The notes below the pieces were generated by a model. It did no database searches, was not told the DNA's origin, and saw only the letters and a list, made by a program, of their open reading frames with translations. 64,000 nucleotides of DNA from Platerodrilus igneus (taxonomy: Eukaryota > Arthropoda > Insecta > Coleoptera > Lycidae): positions 5,270,001 through 5,334,000 of the forward strand of contig JARFIW010001082.1 of the NCBI GenBank assembly GCA_036346225.1, read 5' to 3'. The translations under genes were made by a program, and so were the position numbers. Positions 56,805 to 64,000 of the stretch are shown here, piece by piece (position 1 is the first letter of the stretch; the number at the start of each line of letters is the position of its first letter).

Positions 56805-56860
56805 TAGAACTCGAGCTTTCGAGAATCTTTATCTCTTCTTCAGGAGTAAACTACAAATAG
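56805..56860 (-). ncRNA. hammerhead-ribozyme-like motif upstream of the Penelope-like frame
   Basis: On the minus strand, CTCCTGAAGA is followed by a possible 4-bp stem II (GAGA...TCTC) and CGAAAGCTCGAG. This gives the CUGANGA...GAAA core with a self-complementary arm (CTCGAG/GCTCGAG). Penelope-like elements are known to carry hammerhead motifs in their flanking repeats, and the place is right. Against it: one extra A breaks the stem II junction, and stem III/cleavage site is not clear. Confidence 0.35.
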
Positions 56861-57059
56861 TGGTTGTACATAATGGTTTATATTGTAATTACTTACGAAT
56901 GTGAGAATTGGATAAATGGAAATAATTTTTTGTTTGAAAATTATTTTGTGCTAAATGAAAAGTAATTTGTCAATATCAAATTTTGCGTATTGTGATGTAT
57001 TTGATATTTGAATAAATCATTGATGGACATGAATTTTGGATCTTGTATTTTCAACGAAC

Positions 57060-57380
57060 TTCGTTCGTTTATGAAATCGATTTGTCGTCCGTCTGTCTGT
57101 CCGTCCGTCTGTCCGTCCGAGGCCTTTCTAATGGTCGGACATCAATGTGTGATACATCAATCGATTCAGCTCGGTGTCCTGAGCTTAAGTTTTGATGTCA
57201 GTTGAAATCGGGCCACGGGGACGCCGTGCCCCCGCGATATTCCGCCGGGAAAATTAAAATTTCAAATAGGTCCAAAATTAATGTGCGATACATATTTGGA
57301 CTCCCCTAACATAGCTGAGTCGAAATATGGTACCCCCCACAAAATCTGACCACGGATACCCGACCCCCCCGGGGAATTAA
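57060..57380. repeat. GC-richer island with a (GTCC/GTCT) run
   Basis: Contains a small hairpin (aacgaacttcgttcgtt) at about 57054-57070, an imperfect gtccgtctgtc repeat at about 57088-57120, and stretches rich in CCCC/GGGG (57216-57245, 57360-57378). It stands out from its AT-rich surroundings. No gene recognised. Confidence 0.55.
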
Positions 57381-58370
57381 TTTTTATTTTATCTGAATAC
57401 TTATAATTATTACAACATAATAATTTTAATTTCTTTAAATTGTTTTAAAGTAAGTCTACATTTGGAAGTTCGTTGCGACAATGCCTTGCATTTTCAACTT
57501 GTTTGGTTTTGAATATTAATGGGTTTCTGATGACAGTGAAATTGTTTGTGATGTATTTAAAGTGGAAACGTTAGATATGGGAAGTTTTGAATTGTAATTA
57601 TGAAATAATTATTAATTCTAGAAATAAACAAAAACATGAAACACTAAAAATACAACTTCTCTACATCACTTTCCACAATTGGCACGTTTCCATACACTCA
57701 AATTCATCACAATTACAATTCAAATTTGTATAAACGAATTAATTACTTTCAGTTCATTTTGTTTACTACTATAATACAAGGCAATTAAAAATCGCCTGGT
57801 TCATTTATATATAATCAACGATATTATTCCAGAAAATTTCTAGACTATACTCAATTATTTTAACTTATTTGAGTACATTTCAGAAGTCATCTCAAACGGA
57901 AGCGGTATAAGAGAGAAATTTTCACTCAAGATATAGATAGGGCAGTACAAAACATGGTGTACAATGTCATTGCATAGTGAGTGACGTATACAACTGCTAC
58001 ATCATTAAAACCAATTAACTGTGTACTGTACCAGATTTAAAATGCTCTCAAAATAAACCATAACTGATTCTTGTAAAGCATCTTGAATCATACCTTAGTG
58101 ACAATCATGATGGTTTTGGAATTGGGTACAAATTGATGACAATTCAAGCCTAAGAAAAAACTATGTGTTTGATTTTAATGAGAGTCAAGGCTCGATTTTG
58201 GGCTACCATTAATGTATACAGAGAATTTTCAGTATACCAAACGAATATACCATAGCACATTCCTTGTCTAAAGACGATCTGTTGACAGAAGCTGAACTGA
58301 TTTTTGAAAAAAAAAAGCTTCCTTGATTAATTTCAGCAATATTAAAGAACATTGATCGTGGAACTACAAT
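57381..58370. other. AT-rich non-coding stretch
   Basis: Nothing recognised beyond weak partial inverted similarity between about 57550-57600 and 57650-57730. Confidence 0.35.
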
Positions 58371-58378
58371 TGATTATC

Positions 58379-58646
58379 CAATGCTCCACAGGAAAGTACT
58401 ACATTGTTCAGGAAGCGAATTTTTTTACCTGAAAATTCTAAATTTTGCTGAATCCTTGCTGTTCCAAGCAAGTTAGGGATTTTCAATATGCAAAACAGCA
58501 CACACGTGGGACTTACATTTTACCTCTCATGCAAATGAAGGCGTATTTTTTTGTGAAAAATGTTCATCTAACACTTTTCAAGCGGATTTTGTTGGGACCT
58601 TAAGCTCAGTAGTTGCACGCATACCAACTAGCCACAGAGTCGCTCA
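58379..58646 (-). mobile_element. tRNA-derived SINE, copy 5
   Basis: Same family and orientation as copies 1-3. The A-box region is readable on the minus strand (GTGGCTAGTTGGTATGCGTG), but the B box is damaged (a deletion around 'gttgggacctt' on plus). The body blocks 'ccttgctgttccaagcaag' and 'ttttacctctca' are intact. Confidence 0.7.
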
Positions 58647-58713
58647 TTGATCATGGCAGCTGCTTTATTTACTACCTAATAACTAAAATGTTCTCCTAGG
58701 GTCATACTTACCT

Positions 58714-58990
58714 GCAAATCTATAAGGAGCGTGTTTGTGTTGGACACTGGTTTTACAAAGCCGAGAGCATAAAAGCTTTTGTGGATTGGGTTGCCTTCAC
58801 TAGTGACTGCCCATGTTATGCCGGAGGTACATCTACTAATCTCCGAAATGGAGACAAAAGCTTCGACTGCTATTTTCATATTAGACGCGTGCATACGCTT
58901 GCAGATGTGGTCACAGCTGTCAATATCGGCAGCTATTATCAATATCTTAAGAAGAGGCCAATATAGCAAATGTTTAGACATCCTATGGTT
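58714..58990 (-). CDS. candidate internal coding exon with a consensus splice donor
   Basis: On the minus strand about 89 codons are open from ATG 58981 down to ...LLIDLQ at 58714, where CAG|GTAAGTATG forms a perfect 5' splice site. Codon use and base composition (less AT-rich than the neighbourhood) look like a host exon. I do not recognise the protein; it includes Cys-containing blocks (CDHICKRMH) and a GITWAVTSEGNPIHKSF block. The opposite strand is also open in two frames, so strand choice rests on the donor. The acceptor side is not resolved. Confidence 0.35.
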
Positions 58991-59688
58991 GCATCACTAG
59001 TTAGTTTAAAGTCGTTTAAAATATACAAGAGATTTCACATCATTTTTAACATTTTAACAGTGTTTATAATATAGACGACTACTCTGTGTGTGAAATGATA
59101 AGGGATACTTCAGTATTTTCTCCAAACATATAGAATGATTCAAATTAGAGTAGAATCCTCTAGTACAAGATCAATTTTTATTTGTAACTTGAACATCAAT
59201 AGATGTTGATTTTTCAGAAAGCATATAGCTAAACATTAAATGTGTCAACTTTGTGCTGAAATAAATTATTGACAATCCGTACATAAACTAGCACAATTAA
59301 TATGTATCGGTACATAGACTGATATAAATGTTTGTATTATTAAAAGATTACATTTAAGCAGTAGTGCAAACAGGCTAGTTGCCACATGTTTAGTCTTTAA
59401 TACAGAACTGAACTGTTTTGTTTTAATTCAATAGTTGTGTATTAAATCATATAACATGAGTTTGAATCTTTTTTATTCTCAACAATATTTGCAAATAAAT
59501 TTTCTTAAATATGCAGAAATCATGGTTTGGCTTATAAGAAGCTATAAAGCTGGCTAATTAACTTAAGATGCCGCTCCTTTGTGGGTTATTCATGAGAAAC
59601 GGTGTACCTAAAATGATGGGTTGTACACACTGCAAATTTATAAAGCTAGATAATAAAAATAACTTAGAATACAGTGACTAAATAATGA

Positions 59689-59750
<62 letters not shown>

Positions 59751-61175
59751 GATATCTTAAAAAACTTAAAACTATATGTAATAGAAAAATAAAATACCAA
59801 AGATTTATGTAAATAGTTCCAATTTAAACTAAATGCCAATTTTATTGATTAACCTGAAACGATTGTCATTAACAAACTATCAACTACTTAATACTAAAGA
59901 TTACATAGTAAGATTTGTTTTAAGAAAAGCTTATTCGAATGAACAAGAAGATTTTGAATAGTTTAAAAATCTGTTGTCGCTTTGAAAAATACACTCAATA
60001 AACCTTCATAACAACATCTTTAGGTAATAATGGTGAAATTGGAATTCTTATTTATCAACACTACATTTACACTTTGCTATAGAAAAACTTTGATTTTAAA
60101 ACAAAAACTAGATAAAATGGAAAACTAAACACAAAAGTTAGTAAACACAAGCATTATTACTTTTTGCAAAAATTCGACATTGGATGGAGATATTAACTTC
60201 CCGTTTTATAAAAAGAAATGTTGCAAGTCATTCCAACCAAAGTAAATATCTTAAAAATGCCGATTGCTTTTCACAACATGAATTACAAATAGTTGACAAT
60301 AATAGAAACTTTGTTGTTGCTGTTAAAGCTGTCAATGATTTTTGAATTATGAACATTTCTACAAAATTTAATTCAGTTCAGTCATATATTAGATTTTTAG
60401 GTCTAATTGTGTTATTAATACCATAATTGATAACGCAGTCAACAAATATGTAAAAATAGTTATATACAAAATTGACACTGATTTAAACATGCTCAAAAGA
60501 TAGATAGTTGAGCATAGAGTATGGAGTCCACATAAAGATTGGAAATTGCAACAATATTAGCTTTTATAACAAACACAACCAGCTCGGTCTTGCCATAGCA
60601 ACTAGCAAAAGAATTCCCAGTCAACCGATCATCTAGTGGGTTGGTTTTACACAAGGTAAAGAAATATAATGTTTATACATCTGTATTCCAGACTATGACC
60701 GAATATAGCACCATAAAGCATAAAAGCAGACACCAAGTAGGGGTAGAAACGTTGTAAACTTAAGAACGTCAGCTGAAGCAAATATCCAAAAAATATATGC
60801 TGCAAAAAGAGTAAAGTCATTATCAACCTAAAATTCAATTCTAGCAAGAAGTTGATCGAATAACCCAGTCGTAAAAAAAGATAAGGTTGTTATGAAACCA
60901 TTGTCTGTGCTAGTGAGAAGAAATCTACATCAATTGTGAAAAGGTTAAAGCAATATTACAGGCAAACTAGATCAGGAATAATAATACATTTAAAATTTAA
61001 TTTGAAGACACAGCAAATAATACATGATTTTTACATTCATAAGCATTACATTCTAAGAAATTGAATTATGTGTTTTCTTGTACAGATATTCGAAGGTAAT
61101 ACCACAAGAGTTTCGATTTAGCCAGATATTAACTATATAATTTATCCAAACACTTGGTTTCTATAGAAATTTAAT
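58991..61175. other. AT-rich stretch with a TA array
   Basis: Apart from the TA array nothing was recognised. A 66-codon minus-strand frame (60647-60847) is hydrophobic but unassigned. Confidence 0.35.
59693..59746. repeat. (TA)n microsatellite
   Basis: About 54 bp of uninterrupted TA, the longest in the window, not bordered by an LTR unit. Confidence 0.95.
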
Positions 61176-61177
61176 GA

Positions 61178-61240
61178 AAAGATTTGCTTCAACAAAATCA
61201 CGAGAGCGAAGCTCGAGTGATTTTCTCGAAGCAAATCTTT
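61178..61240. repeat. 63-bp near-perfect palindrome
   Basis: Arms at about 61178-61205 and 61213-61240 (aaagatttgcttc...aaaatcacgag and its mirror) pair with few mismatches around a short centre (agcgaag). It could form a cruciform or a transcript hairpin. No element boundaries were found. Confidence 0.7.
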
Positions 61241-61475
61241 GAATCAAATTGCCTAATAAAACAAGTGTGGGTTTACAAACTAAAAAAAATCCTGCTAAAA
61301 ATCGAAACATGAGTGGTATTTTTTGAGAAAATTCCATGACAAAAGTTCGATGCCATTAGTAAAATTTATTGAATTTTATTATTTAAGCATGTATTGCTCA
61401 CTGCAATATGAACTTAAAACAAAATACAAATAAACAATATTCCAAATGAACAGTTATTGAAAGTACAGTTATTGA

Positions 61476-62614
61476 CTATCTTCTGCTTGGGCTTTGCTGT
61501 TCCATAGTTGTTATTATCTGTTTTGATACCGATTGTCTTGTAAGATGTTTTGTTTGCAGCCTCAAGTTTACCATCATACTCGAATGGTGGTCCTCGTCAA
61601 GTTGTAGATATGGCTTAATTGAAGTGGAGGTAGTATGGCCCATTAATTTAATCAGTTCTTGATCACATACTCCCGCTTTAGCTAAACTTGTTACCGTACT
61701 TGAACGATGAAAATGATTTGAAATTTTCTTCTCCTTGACATTTAACCCTATCTTGCCTGCTGATATTTTTGTCCATTTTTGTATTTCATTAATGTCTATA
61801 GGTGTATTTTTGTACCAACCATTCGAATTATTATGCATCCAAAATGGATTGGGCATTAAGAATAATCTGTCTGTTGTAATGTGCGTTGTTCTATGCATTT
61901 GTATTTTTTAAAACAATCTGACTAGGCATAAAGCTTCACTTTCTTCGTTTTTAATTAACCATTTACTATCGCAACATTTTCTATTACCGCCTTGACAAGT
62001 TTTAGAAAATATGGAATTGTACTCAATGAGACCAGTTAAGGTTCCATCGTTCGCTTTTTCTTCTTTAACATGGTATATTTTGCAATTTGAGGCTTCTCCT
62101 CCTCGCCATGCTAGCAGCTATATGAAAAAATTTCTTCAAAAGTCCAATTGACGTACCTCATCCCATAAATTTGCCATTTGATAAATTGCTGATTTGGTTA
62201 AAGCAACTGAACTTTCTCTCCTTTTGTCTATATCAGATTGTAGCAACTTACGTTTAGCATCTCTGGCATCACGAGCTTTTTTAAAAATTAAGTCCGAGGA
62301 AGGATTGAAACTGATATTAAATTTTTCAAAATACATTTCTGCATCATTTTAGCTGTATTATTCCACATCGTCTTCACAACGTATTCTTTATAATCATCTC
62401 CATTAACCTTTTTCATGTTGAATGCCCAGTTCATGAGTATATCCGCCACATTTTCCAATGGCTGGACTTCACTTAAATTGAAACATTGTTCCTTGCTAAA
62501 AAAAACGTTAAATTGATTCCAAATAGAATTTCTGCATTTTCTGGTGTTTTGAGGCACTGAACTTTCTACTTGCAAAATTATATCTTCATTAGAACTACTT
62601 CCAAACCTTGCCAC
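61476..62614 (-). pseudogene. Crypton-type tyrosine recombinase
   Basis: Reading on the minus strand: an N-terminal core-binding-like domain (62614-62288, with SVPQNTRKCRNSIWNQF), an overlapping frame (62336-62136), then the catalytic part. An AWRGGEASN block (about 62090-62120) holds the first catalytic Arg. In 61898-61476 come NHFHRSS (His62-x-x-Arg65), LMGHTTS (Gly87-His88) and PYLQ (Tyr97, the expected nucleophile). The R-H-R-H-Y set is thus readable, and the order matches insect Crypton elements, which move by site-specific recombination. Frameshifts and stops near 62135 and 61900-62090 mark it as a broken copy. Confidence 0.65.
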
Positions 62615-62639
62615 ATCAATATACTATTTAACATAAGGG

Positions 62640-63190
62640 ATGACAACTCAAATTAATTTTAGTAACGTCAAAATAGCGTCTATAGACAGCTACTTATATG
62701 GTGTTGCCATGGTGAAGGTATATAAAAATATATCCAAATTTTTTAGCCACTTATTAATTTCTCGTTCTTCCTATTTATTCAATAGCAAACGTCATTTTTG
62801 GCAATTCACATATGAGCGTTTTATACAGGAGTGGAATTGTCTAAATAAATTATGCTGTGTTATTTAAGTGCAACTCCTTTCTCCATATTAACTTCCATTA
62901 TGGTATAATAATCACTAAATCTTTACACATATTGATTTTTATTTCTGATTAAGTATATTTTCTTTCTAAATTTTTCCCCACTGATTACAATTCTTACACA
63001 GAATAAATATCGCCCTAACATTTTTAAATAGCAAAAGGGGTTAAGTGATAGCTAGTCTGAAAGGGTTTTAAATTCCTCATGCAACTGCAAAAACAAATTG
63101 AAATTAAATTTATTACTTTTTAATAATTTACATTTAAAGTAATCGATTAAATGAACAAAATCACATTGCATTGGTGGATCGTGCTATTCT
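62640..63190. other. AT-rich non-coding stretch
   Basis: A 75-codon plus-strand frame at 62640-62867 is open but unassigned. No structure recognised. Confidence 0.35.
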
Positions 63191-63224
63191 AAACTAATTA
63201 TTAAGTTACCAAATGTTCAAAATA

Positions 63225-63425
63225 TTCTTTGTTAACTTCGTGACAAAAGAAAATCATTTTGTAGAATTTTTTCAGAAATTGTTGCACCAGCATCTATTAT
63301 CCGCTGGCGTAACTCTTCTACAGATTACCAGAGGTTCTCACGAACTCTAGATTTAAGATAACCCCACAAAAGAGAATTTAAAGAAGTACAATTGGATGAT
63401 CGTAGAGTCGATTGTGTTAGAACAT
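63225..63425 (-). pseudogene. mariner-type transposase C-terminal remnant
   Basis: The minus strand reads TSLNSLLWGYLKSRVREN, one stop, then SVEELRQRIIDAGATISEKIL. This is the same 'DFFLWGYLKxxV...SxEELxxRI' block as at 51.9 kb but in a different sequence, so it is a second family or an independent copy. Only the end of the DDE domain and the C-terminal helix are left; no TIR was found. Confidence 0.5.
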
Positions 63426-63429
63426 TTGT

Positions 63430-64000
63430 ATTAGTTCTTAGGTGCTCTCTTGTAACTCTCAATCAAACCATTGATAATTTAACGGCCTTGTCCCTTTCGG
63501 TGGATCTGTTACAATGCTGAATTCTTCTTCATTGTTTTCTGCCATTCCAGCAATAAGTGAACCTATTAGTCTCCAATATTTCTAAATACATAGAACAAAT
63601 AAAATTCCCATTAATTAGTGAATATTAGACTTATAATATGATTACCAAATATTGCCACCTAAATATTCAATTTTTTGTAGAAATTGGAAATGAGCCTGGC
63701 AAATTACCCTAAGATTCTCTCCCATTTAATACCCTATATTTGGCTATAAACATGATCAACTAAAATATTGAAACAAATGTGATACAAATAGAGATCATGT
63801 GATGTAATATTTTAATATTTGATACAATTTCGCAGTATTCTACATATCTGTCTCACCATTTTCAGGCAACTATTGAATCATCTTTAATGTTTTGAAACGT
63901 ATTATATTTTCTTGATCGCTAACCCCAAACGGTCACATTCTTTCCTAAATTGAGCTTAACTAATGCTCTCTTCTTAATACATACATCTGACTCTAGAAGT
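63430..64000. other. AT-rich non-coding stretch to the window end
   Basis: May contain further decayed transposase sequence just upstream (minus strand) of the mariner block, but nothing could be assigned. Confidence 0.3.

Overview
The window is strongly AT-rich eukaryotic DNA made almost entirely of decayed transposable elements, simple repeats and unassigned non-coding sequence. There is no bacterial-style operon, no rRNA and no free-standing tRNA gene. An arthropod, most likely an insect, is the best reading. Evidence: a family of 'craniofacial development protein 2-like' endonuclease/RT retrotransposons (RTE-like), BEL/Pao, Gypsy and copia elements, a Penelope-like element, mariner- and hAT-type transposase remnants, a tRNA-derived SINE, and many (TA)n arrays. 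I cannot name the species. Almost every coding stretch carries stops and frameshifts, so most gene entries are pseudogenes inside mobile elements.

Layout. 1-6.5 kb: a small unassigned ORF, a fragment resembling the end of a protein-primed family B DNA polymerase, tandem ~340-bp repeats, a copia 3' end with its LTR inserted inside a nearly complete RTE-like element (2.7-5.4 kb), SINE copies and tandem duplications. 7-8.1 kb: a 939-bp non-autonomous DNA transposon with perfect 19-bp TIRs and an 8-bp target duplication. 10.8-13 kb: a multi-exon degraded gene with a Mutator-like transposase domain. 13.4-14.2 kb: endonuclease of a second non-LTR family. 19.2-21.9 kb: a hAT transposase remnant, another RTE-like 5' half, and a SINE. 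22-26 kb: nothing recognisable.

26.0-37.6 kb is a composite locus: three different LTR units, each bounded by (TA)n arrays. The first is a complete LTR-internal-LTR element (2.03-kb LTRs, Gag plus aspartic protease, no RT or integrase). The other two look like solo LTRs of different families in opposite orientations. All three carry tandem copies of an 'LTR 3' end plus primer-binding-site-like' unit. 38.2-40.1 kb: BEL/Pao pol lacking its integrase core. 40.1-44 kb: RTE-like fragments split by a large foldback element. 45.4-51.3 kb: a Gypsy-type element with gag, protease, RT/RNase H and, unusually, a TARG1/OARD1-like macrodomain followed by a CCCH zinc finger, with no integrase core visible. 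51.4-52.1 kb: a mariner-type remnant. 54.2-56.9 kb: a nearly intact Penelope-like RT (one internal stop), with a foldback at its 3' side and a hammerhead-ribozyme-like motif at its 5' side. 61.5-62.6 kb: a Crypton-type tyrosine recombinase. 63.2-63.4 kb: another mariner-type remnant.

The best candidates for something new are the Gypsy pol with a macrodomain plus CCCH finger, and the chain of LTR elements embedded in TA arrays with repeated LTR-end/PBS units. Domain calls come from reading motifs by eye; no database search was run.
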